Shown here piece by piece: positions 7,017 to 15,420 of a DNA stretch of 35,284 nucleotides. Location: contig JARKPN010000073.1 of assembly GCA_029975275.1 (NCBI GenBank), positions 1 through 35,284 on the forward strand. The letters run 5' to 3'. A program made the translations under genes and the position numbers. Numbering within the stretch: position 1 is the stretch's first letter; each line of letters starts with the position of its first letter. Below the pieces are notes generated by a model that saw only the letters and a program-made list of their open reading frames with translations, did no database searches and had not been told where the DNA came from. This DNA comes from Geobacteraceae bacterium (GTDB taxonomy: Bacteria; Desulfobacterota; Desulfuromonadia; Geobacterales; Geobacteraceae).

Positions 7017-8147
7017 ATGAGACAGTTAGTATGGTCACTTGTGGCGCTGCTTGCTCTTTTTGGTGTTGCCGGCTGTGAGGACAAAGGTCTGGCCATCGGC
7101 GTTTCGGCCCCCTTGTCCGGGGACATCGCGGCACTGGGCCAATCGACCAGGAATGCGGTCCTGCTGGCCCAGGAGGAAATCAACGCCAAAGGGGGCATCA
7201 GGATCGGTGACAAGCTGGAGAAGATCACCTTCATCATCGAAGATGACGAGAACAGGCCGGAATCCACGGCCACCGTATTCCAGAAGCTGATCAACCAGGA
7301 CAGGGTGGTGGCCATCATCGGCTCCCAGTCCAGCAAATGCTCCAATGCCGGCGCCCCCATCGCCGAGAGCGCCGGGATCCCGCAGCTGTCTCCCTGGTCC
7401 ACCAATCCGAACGTCACCAGGGGCAGAAAGTATGTCTTCCGCTCCTGCTTCATCGACCCCTTCCAGGGAAAAGAGGTCGCCAAATTCGCCCGGGACACGA
7501 TGAAGGCACGGACGGCGGCGGTCCTCTACGACGTGGCCAGCGACTACAACAAGGGAATCGCCGAGGTGTTCCGGGATGAATTCGCCAGGGCCGGCGGCAG
7601 GATCGTCGGCTTCGAGACCTACAACACCAACGACAAGGACTTTTCCGCCCAGTTGTGCAAGATCAAGGGCGCAAACCCGGACATACTGTTCCTCCCCAAC
7701 TACTTCAACGAGGTGCCTCTCCAGATCCAGCAGGCCAGGAAGCTGGGACTGACCTGCAAGGTCATCGGCAGCGATAGCTGGGACAACCCGGAGCTGATCA
7801 AGCTGGGGGGCAGGGAGATGGAGGGGACCTACTTCACCAACCACTACTCGCCCGACGTGGACCGCCCCGCCTCCAGAGAATTCATTGCCAAATACAGAAA
7901 GAAATTCAATGCGCCGGTGGATGCCGCGGCGGCCCTGACCTACGACTCGGTGTACATTCTCGTCCAGGCCATCGAAAAGGCCGGCAAGGCCGAGCCCAGG
8001 GCCATCAGGGACGCCATCGCCTCCACCAAAGGCTTCAACGGCGCTACCGGCACCATCAGCTACAACGGCACCGGCGACCCGGTCAAAGGGGCGGTTATTA
8101 TCCGGATAAAAAACGGAAAATTCGTGTTTGACAGCGCGGTGAACTAG
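7017..8147 (+). CDS. livK: Branched-chain amino-acid ABC transporter, binding lipoprotein
   Basis: A 376-residue periplasmic binding protein of the LivK/Leu-Ile-Val family. The N-terminus is a lipoprotein signal with lipobox V-A-G-C at residues 17-20, so the protein is probably anchored to a membrane lipid. The body starts with the typical IGVSAPLSGDIAALGQ, has GSQSSKCSNAGAPIAES, and ends with the FNGATGTISYNGTGD segment of the family. ATG 7017 is used; TTG 7011 is also in frame but lies next to the GGAGGG ribosome site. Its stop TAG (8145-8147) overlaps the GTG start of livH. The ligand could be a branched-chain amino acid or a related amide or carboxylate. Confidence 0.92.
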   Translation: MRQLVWSLVALLALFGVAGCEDKGLAIGVSAPLSGDIAALGQSTRNAVLLAQEEINAKGGIRIGDKLEKITFIIEDDENRPESTATVFQKLINQDRVVAIIGSQSSKCSNAGAPIAESAGIPQLSPWSTNPNVTRGRKYVFRSCFIDPFQGKEVAKFARDTMKARTAAVLYDVASDYNKGIAEVFRDEFARAGGRIVGFETYNTNDKDFSAQLCKIKGANPDILFLPNYFNEVPLQIQQARKLGLTCKVIGSDSWDNPELIKLGGREMEGTYFTNHYSPDVDRPASREFIAKYRKKFNAPVDAAAALTYDSVYILVQAIEKAGKAEPRAIRDAIASTKGFNGATGTISYNGTGDPVKGAVIIRIKNGKFVFDSAVN

Positions 8148-9031
8148 TGCTCGATACCGTCATCCAGCAACTCCTGAACGCCGCCCAGCTGGGGGCGGTC
8201 TACGCCCTGATAGCCCTCGGCTACACCATGGTCTACGGCACCATCCGCCTGATCAATTTCGCCCATGGCGACATCTTCATGCTGGGGGGGTATATCGGCT
8301 TTCTGCTGGTGACCGCGGTGAGCGGCATGCCGCTGGTGGTCATGATGCCCCTGGCCATGCTGCTTACCGCCCTGGTGGGGATGCTCATCGAGCGGGTCGC
8401 CTACCGCCGGTTGCGCAACGCCCAGCGGATGTCGCTGGTGATCACAGCGTTGGGGGTGGGAATCTTCCTGGAGAACCTGGTGCGGCTGCTGGTGGGGCCG
8501 CAGGCCCGCCAGCTCCCGGCCCAGCTCCCCAACGGGGTGGTCGAGCTGTTCAACGGCGTGGTGGTGACCGAGGACAAGATCCTGATCATCTTCATCTCCC
8601 TGGCCCTGATGGTGATACTGTGGCTGTTCGTGCACAGGACCCTGATGGGGACGGCCATGCGGGCCGTGGCCGACAACAAGGACGCGGTCCAGCTCATGGG
8701 CATCAACCTCAACATGGTCATCGCGGTCACCTTTGCCATCGGTTCCGCCCTGGCCGCGGCCGGGGGGATCTTTTTCGGCCAGGCATATTCCATCGATCCG
8801 TACATGGGGATCGACCTGGGATGGAAGGCGTTTATCGCGGCCGTCATCGGCGGTATCGGCTCCATCGAAGGGGCGGTACTCGGCTCGTTCCTGCTGGCGG
8901 GCGTGGAAGTGCTCACCGTGGCCTACCTTTCCTCCAACATGAAAAACGGCATCGCCTTCGGGCTGCTGATACTCCTGCTCCTGCTCCGGCCCAACGGCAT
9001 CATGGGCAGGCCCGAGCTGAAAAAGGTGTGA
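8147..9031 (+). CDS. livH: Branched-chain amino-acid ABC permease LivH
   Basis: A 294-residue inner-membrane permease with about eight hydrophobic segments. It carries the LivH signature ALGYTMVYGTIRLINFAHGD near residues 24-43 and the GGIGSIEGAVLGSFLLAGVE coupling-helix region near the end. It begins with GTG at 8147, overlapping the livK stop by one base, and ends TGA 9029-9031. It should form the translocation pore with LivM, driven by LivG and LivF. Confidence 0.93.
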   Translation: MLDTVIQQLLNAAQLGAVYALIALGYTMVYGTIRLINFAHGDIFMLGGYIGFLLVTAVSGMPLVVMMPLAMLLTALVGMLIERVAYRRLRNAQRMSLVITALGVGIFLENLVRLLVGPQARQLPAQLPNGVVELFNGVVVTEDKILIIFISLALMVILWLFVHRTLMGTAMRAVADNKDAVQLMGINLNMVIAVTFAIGSALAAAGGIFFGQAYSIDPYMGIDLGWKAFIAAVIGGIGSIEGAVLGSFLLAGVEVLTVAYLSSNMKNGIAFGLLILLLLLRPNGIMGRPELKKV

Positions 9032-10032
9032 GCGTGGCCGAACCGAAGAGGGCGTCGCTGGTGAATTTCAGGAACGTGGCAATCTCCGCGCTGGTGGTGA
9101 CGGCCCTGCTGCAGCTGCTGGGTGGCATGGGCCTGTTCAACCAGTACTACCTGCACATCCTGGCCATCATCGGCATGAACATCATCCTGGTGGTCAGTCT
9201 CAACCTGGTCAACGGCTACCTGGGCGAATTCGCGCTCGGTCATGCGGGTTTCATGGCGGTGGGTGCCTATACGGCCGCGCTGATCGCCATGAACCTCCAG
9301 CTGCCCACAGCGTTGCGGCTGCCGCTCTCGCTGGCCGGCGGGGTTGCCGCTGCCGGGCTCATCGGTTACCTGGTCGGGCTGGTCACCTTCAAGACGGTCG
9401 GCGACTACCTGGCCATCACCACCCTCGGCTTCAACATGATCATCGTCAACGCCATCCAGAACATCGATTACCTGGGGGGACCGCGCGGCCTGACCGGCAT
9501 CCCGAAGGGGACCGACCTGATCACGGTCGCCGCCTGCGTAGTCCTGACTTACTGGATCCTGCGCAACCTGGTGCACTCCGGTTACGGACGCATGTGGCTG
9601 TCGATCCGGGAGAACGCCATCGCCAGCGGGCTGATCGGGGTGAACGTCAACCGGGTCAAGAACGTCGCCTTCACCGTAGCGGCCGCCTTTGCCGGGCTGG
9701 CCGGCGGGCTGTGGGCCCAGTACCAGCAGTTCATCACCCCCAGGAGCTTCGACTACCTGAAGACCACCGAGATCCTGGTGATGCTCTACCTGGGAGGCAT
9801 GGGGAGCCTGTCCGGCTCCATCCTCGGGGTGGTGTTCTATACGGTCACCATGGAGCTGCTGCGGAACGTACTCGGCATGATCTCCCCGCAGCTGGCCGAC
9901 CTGCGCATGCTGCTCAGCCCGCTTATCCTGGTGGTCATCATGCTGACCCGCCAGTACGGCCTCATGGGGAACCGTGAATGGCGCTGGCTGCAGCCCAAGA
10001 GAGAGGAGTCTCCCGTTGGAACCGGTGCTTAG
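9028..10032 (+). CDS. livM: Branched-chain amino-acid ABC permease LivM
   Basis: A 334-residue membrane permease with LivM hallmarks: VSLNLVNGYLGEFALGHAGFMAVGAYTAAL, the YLAITTLGFNMIIVN motif after the loop, GPRGLTGIP, and the YLGGMGSLSGSILG region near the C-terminus. The start is placed at GTG 9028, which overlaps the livH stop as GTGA; GTG 9034 is an alternative. The frame is open much further upstream, but that stretch lies inside livH. The coupling by overlap indicates one polycistronic message with the rest of the liv genes. Confidence 0.92.
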   Translation: MSVAEPKRASLVNFRNVAISALVVTALLQLLGGMGLFNQYYLHILAIIGMNIILVVSLNLVNGYLGEFALGHAGFMAVGAYTAALIAMNLQLPTALRLPLSLAGGVAAAGLIGYLVGLVTFKTVGDYLAITTLGFNMIIVNAIQNIDYLGGPRGLTGIPKGTDLITVAACVVLTYWILRNLVHSGYGRMWLSIRENAIASGLIGVNVNRVKNVAFTVAAAFAGLAGGLWAQYQQFITPRSFDYLKTTEILVMLYLGGMGSLSGSILGVVFYTVTMELLRNVLGMISPQLADLRMLLSPLILVVIMLTRQYGLMGNREWRWLQPKREESPVGTGA

Positions 10033-10789
10033 GATCGAAAACCTGTCCAAGTCCTTCGGCGGGCTGAAGGCGGCCCACGACTTCGGACTGGAGCTCGGGC
10101 CCGGCGATATCCAGGGGATCATCGGCCCCAACGGGGCCGGCAAGACCACGGTGTTCAATCTGATCACCGGCGTGTACAGGCCGGACAGCGGCCGGATCCG
10201 GCTTTCGGACCACGAGCTTGCCGGTCTGCCGTCCGACGTCATCACCCGCCGCGGTATCTCCCGCACCTTCCAGAACATACGGCTGTTCAACCGCATGACC
10301 GTCTGGGATAATATCAGAACGGCATTCCACGACCGCAGCGGCTACGGGTTCTGGGAGGCTGCGCTGGGCCTGCCGCGGTACAGAAACAGGGAAAAGCGGA
10401 TCAGTATGGAAAGCATGGCGTTCCTGGAACGGTTCGGCCTGGCCGACCGGCGGAACGAACCGGCCGACAGTCTCCCCTACGGCGAGCAGAGGCGGCTGGA
10501 GATTGCCCGGGCGCTGGCGACCAGGCCGCGGGTGCTGCTGCTGGACGAGCCGGCGGCCGGCATGAACCCGACCGAGGTGGAGGAGCTGATCGGGCTGATC
10601 CGGGGAATCCACCGGGATTTCGAGCTCTCCATCCTGTTGATAGAGCACCAGTTGCCGGTGGTCATGCAACTCTGCCGCCATGTCCACGTGATGGATTTCG
10701 GCAGGACCATAGCCGCAGGAGAGCCGCTGGAGGTTACCGCCAATCCGCTTGTGATCAAGGCCTACCTGGGCGACGAGGAGGCCGGGTAA
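10016..10789 (+). CDS. livG: Branched-chain amino-acid ABC ATPase LivG
   Basis: A 257-residue ABC ATPase with Walker A GPNGAGKTT, a degenerate signature PYGEQRRLEIARAL, Walker B VLLLDEPAAGMNP, and the H-loop in LLIEHQ. The long insert after FQNIRLFNRMTVWDN is typical of LivG. The start is probably TTG 10016, with AGGAG 8 bases upstream, inside the end of livM; GTG 10025 is an alternative, and ATG 9974 is less likely because it lacks a ribosome site. Its stop TAA overlaps the livF ATG (TAATG at 10787). Confidence 0.91.
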   Translation: MEPVLRIENLSKSFGGLKAAHDFGLELGPGDIQGIIGPNGAGKTTVFNLITGVYRPDSGRIRLSDHELAGLPSDVITRRGISRTFQNIRLFNRMTVWDNIRTAFHDRSGYGFWEAALGLPRYRNREKRISMESMAFLERFGLADRRNEPADSLPYGEQRRLEIARALATRPRVLLLDEPAAGMNPTEVEELIGLIRGIHRDFELSILLIEHQLPVVMQLCRHVHVMDFGRTIAAGEPLEVTANPLVIKAYLGDEEAG

Positions 10790-11508
10790 TGGGTCTGCTG
10801 GAGATCAGGGGACTTTCGGTCGCCTACGGTTCCATCAAGGCGCTGCACGGCATAGATCTGCGGATCGACGAAGGCGAAATCGTGTCCCTGCTGGGCGCGA
10901 ACGGCGCCGGGAAGAGCACCACCCTGCGGGCCGTCTCCCGACTGTTGCCCTTCGCGGAGGGGGACATCCTGTTCCAGGGAACGAGCCTTGCCGGCCTGCC
11001 GCCCCATCGCGTGGTATCGCTGGGGATAGCCCATGTGCCCGAAGGACGCGGCATCTTCCCCAGCCTGACGGTGCTGGAAAACCTGAAGCTGGCCACCTGG
11101 ACCCGCAGCAGGAAAGGTTCCGCGGCCGCGCTCTACCGGCCGGTCTTCGACCTGTTCCCCCGGCTGGAGGAACGGAAGTCCCAGCCGGCCGGGACCCTGA
11201 GCGGGGGTGAGCAGCAGATGCTGGCCCTGGGACGGGCCATGATGACCGACTGCCGGGTCATGCTGCTTGACGAGCCGTCCATGGGGTTGTCACCGATCCT
11301 GGTGAAGGAAGTCTTCCGGGCGATCAGGGAGATCAACGCCAAGGGGACCACCGTGCTCCTGGTGGAACAGAACGCCGGTATGGCCCTGAAGATCGCCCAT
11401 CGCGGCTATGTGCTGGCGAACGGCCGCATCGTGCTGGCAGGATCGGCCGAAGAGCTGGCCCGTGACCAGCGGGTCAAGGAAGCATATCTGGGGAACCGGG
11501 CAGGGTAA
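10789..11508 (+). CDS. livF: Branched-chain amino-acid ABC ATPase LivF
   Basis: A 239-residue ABC ATPase with Walker A GANGAGKST, signature LSGGEQQMLALGRAM, Walker B VMLLDEPSMGLSP and H-loop-equivalent LLVEQNAG, the LivF pattern. The ATG at 10789 overlaps the livG stop by one base. It is the last of five coupled liv genes. A 72-bp gap then leads to a DHH gene in the same direction, with no obvious terminator between. Confidence 0.92.
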   Translation: MGLLEIRGLSVAYGSIKALHGIDLRIDEGEIVSLLGANGAGKSTTLRAVSRLLPFAEGDILFQGTSLAGLPPHRVVSLGIAHVPEGRGIFPSLTVLENLKLATWTRSRKGSAAALYRPVFDLFPRLEERKSQPAGTLSGGEQQMLALGRAMMTDCRVMLLDEPSMGLSPILVKEVFRAIREINAKGTTVLLVEQNAGMALKIAHRGYVLANGRIVLAGSAEELARDQRVKEAYLGNRAG

Positions 11509-11580
11509 GGAGCAATCGGCGTGCTTCCCTGCCGGTGATCCCGCAATGGGGCGGCGCCGATGCCTCCCCGTGGAGGACCC

Positions 11581-12630
11581 ATGAACGACAGTAACCGCGA
11601 CAGCCTCCAACGCACCAGGGTGTTCACCGATGCCCTGCTCGACTGGGCACGCGGCAGGGGCAAGGTCCTGATAGTCATCCACGACAACCCGGACCCCGAC
11701 AGCCTTGCCTCGGCCGTGGCCTTGCGGCACCTGCTGACCATGAAGCTGAACAGGGATTCCGTGATCGCCTTTTCCGGGATGATCAGCAGGGGTGAGAACA
11801 TCGCCATGGCCCGTGAGCTGGAAATCGTCCTCACCCCCATGGAGACCGTGGACCTGTGCGATTTCAGCATGATCTGCATGCTGGACACCCAGCCGGAGAC
11901 GGGGAACAACTCCCTGCCGCCAGGCACCAGGGTGGACCTGGTGGTGGATCACCATCCGATACGGCAGACCAGCAGGGACTGCCGCTGGATCGATATCCGC
12001 GACAACTACGGGGCCACGGCCACCATCCTGTACGAATACCTGAAGGCCCAGGACGTCTCCCTGGGGACCAAGCTGGCTACCGCCCTGTTTTACGCCATCA
12101 AGTCGGAGACCCAGGACCTGGGGAGGGAGGCGGGCAGAGCGGACAGGAATGCCTACCTTCACCTATTCCCCCTCACAAACAAGGCGCTGCTCTACGAGAT
12201 TACCCATCCCCGGCTCAGTCCGGCCCATTTCCGCGCCATGCACACGGCGTTGGAAAATACGGTCATCTACGGCAGCGTGCTCGTCATCTCCATGGGAGAG
12301 CTGACCTCCCCGGAGGTGGTGGCGGAGATGGCCGATTACCTGGTGCGGCTGGAGGGGATCGAGGTCGCAATGAGCATGGGACGGGACCACAGGACACTGA
12401 TACTGTCCATGAGGACCATGCGCCACGACCTGAATGCGGGGGAACTCATGAGGAAACTCGTCGCCGGGCAGGGAACCGCCGGAGGACACGGCATGATGGC
12501 CGGCGGCAGGATCGGTCGGGATTGCGCGTCTCCCCTAGACTTTCGCCGCCTGGAAGAAAACCTGACCCATCGACTGCTTGAAGAACTGGGCGTTTCGTCC
12601 TGCGCGCCCCGCGCGCTTATCGGCCAGTGA
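11581..12630 (+). CDS. DHH-family phosphoesterase (NrnA/RecJ-like)
   Basis: A 349-residue protein with the DHH signature: motif I HDNPDPDSLASA (residues 34-45), a CMLDTQ motif near 99-104, and VVDHHP (121-126) supplying the metal-binding Asp-His-His. The C-terminal part has GGHGMMAGGRI near residues 300-310, the DHHA1 substrate-binding loop. It probably hydrolyses short oligoribonucleotides or cyclic-dinucleotide-derived linear dinucleotides. ATG 11581 follows GGAGGACC; seven upstream in-frame codons are ignored. It lies 72 bp after livF and 25 bp before the VanX gene, so it could be a distal part of the liv transcript. Confidence 0.86.
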   Translation: MNDSNRDSLQRTRVFTDALLDWARGRGKVLIVIHDNPDPDSLASAVALRHLLTMKLNRDSVIAFSGMISRGENIAMARELEIVLTPMETVDLCDFSMICMLDTQPETGNNSLPPGTRVDLVVDHHPIRQTSRDCRWIDIRDNYGATATILYEYLKAQDVSLGTKLATALFYAIKSETQDLGREAGRADRNAYLHLFPLTNKALLYEITHPRLSPAHFRAMHTALENTVIYGSVLVISMGELTSPEVVAEMADYLVRLEGIEVAMSMGRDHRTLILSMRTMRHDLNAGELMRKLVAGQGTAGGHGMMAGGRIGRDCASPLDFRRLEENLTHRLLEELGVSSCAPRALIGQ

Positions 12631-12655
12631 ACCGGATATTCAGAGGAGGGACCGG

Positions 12656-13366
12656 ATGAGGTTACGCACTTCGCCTTTATTGCTTGTTTTTGCACTGACA
12701 TTCGGCCTGCACCCCGGCCCGGCGCAGGCGACCGAACAGGAAGGGGTATTGCCGCGAGGATTCGTCTATGCGGACGCCGTGATCCCGGACCTTCGGCTGG
12801 ACCTGCGCTATGCCGGTTCCCACAACTTCGTGGGGGAACCGATCGACGGCTACCTGAAGCAGCGCTGCATCCTGACCAAGGAGGCGGCCGAGGCGCTCAG
12901 GAAGGTCCAGGAGGAGCTGCGCCCCTTCGGCCTGGGGCTCAAGGTGTTCGACTGCTACCGGCCCCAGCGGGCGGTGGACCACTTTGTCCGCTGGGCCGGC
13001 AACCTGGAGGACACCAGGATGAAGGTGGAATTCTACCCCGACGTGGACAAGAAAAACCTGTTCCGGGACGGCTACATCGCGGCCAAATCGAGCCACAGCC
13101 GCGGCAGCACGGTCGACCTGACCATCGTGTCGCTCAGGGGGGACGACGCAGGTCGGGAACTGGACATGGGGAGCGGGTTCGACTTCTTCGGCCTCCCTTC
13201 GTGGCCGGACAACCCAGGGACAGCATCCCCCTCCCGCGCCCACCGGCTGCTGCTGAGGACGGTCATGAAAAAGCACAGCTTCAAGCCGTATCCCCAGGAA
13301 TGGTGGCACTTCACCCTGAAGCCGGAACCATGGCCCGAGACCTATTTCAACTTTCCGGTACGGTAA
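12656..13366 (+). CDS. Exported D-alanyl-D-alanine dipeptidase, VanX/DdpX family
   Basis: A 236-residue protein with a signal peptide (cleavage near GPAQA, residue 25) and a VanX peptidase domain. Zinc ligands are visible as His147 and Asp154 (SSHSRGSTVDL) and His218, with catalytic Glu215 (QEWWHF); Arg102 in YRPQRA matches the transition-state Arg. It would cleave D-Ala-D-Ala in the periplasm. No VanR/S/H/A genes are near, so a role in recycling or use of cell-wall dipeptide is more likely than glycopeptide resistance. ATG 12656 follows GAGGAGGGA, 25 bp after the DHH gene. Confidence 0.9.
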   Translation: MRLRTSPLLLVFALTFGLHPGPAQATEQEGVLPRGFVYADAVIPDLRLDLRYAGSHNFVGEPIDGYLKQRCILTKEAAEALRKVQEELRPFGLGLKVFDCYRPQRAVDHFVRWAGNLEDTRMKVEFYPDVDKKNLFRDGYIAAKSSHSRGSTVDLTIVSLRGDDAGRELDMGSGFDFFGLPSWPDNPGTASPSRAHRLLLRTVMKKHSFKPYPQEWWHFTLKPEPWPETYFNFPVR

Positions 13367-13388
13367 AAGGCAACTCCACCGCACTGTT

Positions 13389-13548
13389 CAGGGGGCGGGT
13401 CGGGGGCTTCCCCTGAGCCCCTCGTAATCGGTCACCATCCTTCGCACGGATCGGCCACTCTGCCGGGTGCAGGCGCTTTCCCACGCTTCACCCGATAGCA
13501 CTCAAGCCGTACGAGAGACTCAGGGGAAGCCGCCAGACCCGCCCCCTG
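13389..13548. repeat. Palindromic dispersed repeat, copy 2
   Basis: Exact 13-bp inverted ends CAGGGGGCGGGTC (13389-13401) and GACCCGCCCCCTG (13536-13548), extended inward by imperfect pairing. In reverse complement the whole 160 bp aligns with 92-242 of copy 1, including the CTCTCGTACGGCTTGAGTG and ATGGTGACCGATTACGAGG blocks. It sits between convergent genes (the VanX gene and an unknown leftward gene), where it could also act as a transcription stop. Confidence 0.78.
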
Positions 13549-13584
13549 TCGATCTTTTCTGATGATCTGATGAAAAGTACCGTG

Positions 13585-14064
13585 TCATGGTGTCCGGTAG
13601 AGGTACTCCCGAGGAATGCGCTGCATGTTGGGCTCGGCCAGTGAGATCACGTCGGCCTCGGGGAGCCGCCAGACCCCTCCCTGCTTGACCAGGGAAAAGG
13701 AGCGCGTCACGAAGCGCGTTCCCACCCCTTCCACCTCGATTCCCAGCCTGGCGAAGATTTCGACCCTGCCCCGGTCCACGAAGTTTACGGTCACATCCTG
13801 CAGCTTTTCCCAGCAGCAGGCCGGCCGCCGTCCGGAGTGGTTCAACTGGTCGGCGAACTTCCACGGGTCGGAGCCGGGAGAGTGAACCAGCCGGGAGTAC
13901 AGTGCTTCATAATTGTCCCCGCGCCAGAAGTCGAGGATCTCCTCGAAGCCGCGCAGGGCCTCGGCCTTGACCTGCTCCCGGACCACGTCGGGCTCCGCGG
14001 CCCAGGAAACGGCCCAGAACAGGCCGGCCACCAGCACCCATGCCAGGCGTGCGCCCATCGCCAT
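13585..14064 (-). CDS. Exported protein of unknown function
   Basis: A 159-residue protein with a signal peptide (MAMGARLAWVLVAGLFWAV, cleavage near SWAAE). The mature part begins with an amphipathic stretch (VVREQVKAEALRGFEEIL) and has two Cys side by side (PACCWEKL). It ends with strands that resemble small NTF2-like or DUF4440-type domains (FVTRSFSLVKQGGVWRLPEADV); that fold is a guess. A GGAGAGGGGG ribosome site precedes ATG 14064, with ATG 14058 also possible. It stands alone, leftward, between the repeat copy and a long gap. Confidence 0.7.
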   Translation of the reverse strand: MAMGARLAWVLVAGLFWAVSWAAEPDVVREQVKAEALRGFEEILDFWRGDNYEALYSRLVHSPGSDPWKFADQLNHSGRRPACCWEKLQDVTVNFVDRGRVEIFARLGIEVEGVGTRFVTRSFSLVKQGGVWRLPEADVISLAEPNMQRIPREYLYRTP

Positions 14065-14445
14065 GGATATAACCCCCTCTCCTGCTTCGATGCTTTATTC
14101 TCCCCCATCCTCCATGGAAAATCCAGCAAGGTTTTCCGTGCATGGCAAACATCCGGGCCACGTGAAAATCCCGACCCGCTGATTCGGACAGGAAATGCTG
14201 ACGCACGACGGAAACCACCGGCGCAAGAAATGCTTCTCGGCATCGGCTTCGAAGATAAGCGGGTATACAAACAGGCAGCTTTTAAGGGCACGAAGGCAGG
14301 GAGATCAATCGATGTTGCGAAGCTTACAGGATGTCTTGACAGAAGCACAACAGGGACAGACTGCCTTTCCGGGAAAACTCTCGCGGTCTCCCCTGTTGCC
14401 GAAACGCAGCCTGCCCCTGATGGTTTTTCGTAATATTCAGCCTTG
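14065..14445. other. 380-bp gap without a convincing gene
   Basis: No frame here has both a start with a ribosome site and plausible protein content. Bases 14160-14181 (CACGTGAAAATCCCGACCCGC) resemble the edge of the palindromic repeat family, close to the copy at 6840-6860, and may be an eroded fragment. No clear terminator was found for the OmpW-like gene that ends at 14446. Confidence 0.4.
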
Positions 14446-15060
14446 TCAGTTGAAGAAATATCTTACACCGAAAGTCACGGAAAGATTTGTCGGGTCGTAG
14501 TGGCCAATCTTTACGCCTGCGTAGTTGATATCGGCGTCAGGAGCGAGAACCCCCTTTACTTCGGCGTTCAGGGCCAGCTGTTGGGTGAGGAAATAGTCCG
14601 TTCCGCCGCTCACGTGGGCACCGGCGACGGTGTCGATATCGGCTTTGTACCCATCGTAGAATCTGAAATCATTCAACAGGATGTCCACTCCGGCACCCAG
14701 ATAGGGGACAAACTTTCGCATCCGGGCGTCGAGAAACCGGTATTGAGCACCCATGGAAATGTTGGTGGTGCTGAACTCTCCCTCCCTGAAGCCGCCGCGA
14801 TGCGCATCGAACCCGCTGTGGGTAACGTCGAGTTCCAGCGCAAGGTTTCTGCTGATCCCATAGATGAGGCCTCCTCCGCCCACAAGGTCGATATCGGTGT
14901 CGAGTCTGCTCGGGACTGCGAATGCTTCGCTGTCGGTCGGGGCGAGAAAGCCGACACGTCCGGTCACTCCAATCCTTCCCTGAATGTCTGCCGCCATCGC
15001 CGTGCCTGTTGCCAGGACGAAAGAGAGGGCCGCGCAAACAACCATCATGGACCTGTTCAT
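14446..15060 (-). CDS. Small outer-membrane beta-barrel, OmpW/OmpA-barrel-like
   Basis: A 204-residue protein with a signal peptide (MNRSMMVVCAALSFVLATG, cleavage near AMAAD) and alternating amphipathic strands. It ends in VRYFFN, close to the usual C-terminal aromatic signature of outer-membrane barrels. Features such as GGGLIYGISRNLALELDVTHSGF and FVPYLGAGVDILLNDF match the eight-stranded OmpW/OmpA-barrel type. The ligand or role is unknown. An AAGGAGG ribosome site stands 6 bases before ATG 15060. A short ORF (15057-15188) overlaps its start as ATGA. Confidence 0.82.
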   Translation of the reverse strand: MNRSMMVVCAALSFVLATGTAMAADIQGRIGVTGRVGFLAPTDSEAFAVPSRLDTDIDLVGGGGLIYGISRNLALELDVTHSGFDAHRGGFREGEFSTTNISMGAQYRFLDARMRKFVPYLGAGVDILLNDFRFYDGYKADIDTVAGAHVSGGTDYFLTQQLALNAEVKGVLAPDADINYAGVKIGHYDPTNLSVTFGVRYFFN

Positions 15061-15188
15061 GAATATCCTCCTTGGTGCTGTTGGGTTTTCCCTAGTAATA
15101 GCAGGGAGGTCATGATTTGGATATCGGCCATGAGTCTATTTTTTTCGTCGAAAATGCGGCGACGCCTTTCGGGGGACATGCGTACCAT
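15057..15188 (-). CDS. Possible small protein upstream of the OmpW-like gene
   Basis: A minus-strand frame ends in TGA that overlaps the ATG of the barrel gene (ATGA). With ATG 15188 or 15179 it would give 43 or 40 residues: a basic/acidic start (SPERRRRIFDEKNRLMADI) and a short hydrophobic patch (MTSLLLLG). A GGAAAGG site lies upstream but is better spaced for ATG 15179. The overlap pattern suggests translational coupling. The remaining gap to 15420 holds no other candidate gene. The amino-acid content is plausible but I recognise no family. Confidence 0.25.
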   Translation of the reverse strand: MVRMSPERRRRIFDEKNRLMADIQIMTSLLLLGKTQQHQGGYS

Positions 15189-15420
15189 ACCTTTCCGGCT
15201 ACACGATCTCACCGCTCTCTGCTGCTCCAACGAAGAAACCCGAGAGAGTTGCTTCTCACGGGGAGCAGAGGAACACAAGAGAGTGCGAACGGATAGAGAA
15301 CTGGTGTCCGGCAGGGGAGAGACGAAGGGACAACGATGGAGAGGCGACGACGCCTGAACAACGTTATTGCGGGGCAAACGGCAGCGGCCCGGATTGTGGG
15401 GCACCATCAAAGAGGGTCAG

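Noticed and set aside
8923-10296. Leftward 457-codon ORF over livM and livG
   Set aside because: Antisense shadow of well-recognised transporter genes; no ribosome site, and a His/Gln/Asp-rich composition.
12656-13366. Glycopeptide-resistance locus because of the VanX-type enzyme
   Set aside because: No VanH, VanA-type ligase or VanRS genes are nearby. Exported stand-alone members of this family are usually linked to cell-wall dipeptide use.
14330-14440. GEMM-type cyclic-dinucleotide riboswitch suggested by GTTGCCGAAACGC
   Set aside because: The other conserved GEMM blocks (ACGCAAAGC and the tetraloop-receptor part) are absent on both strands.
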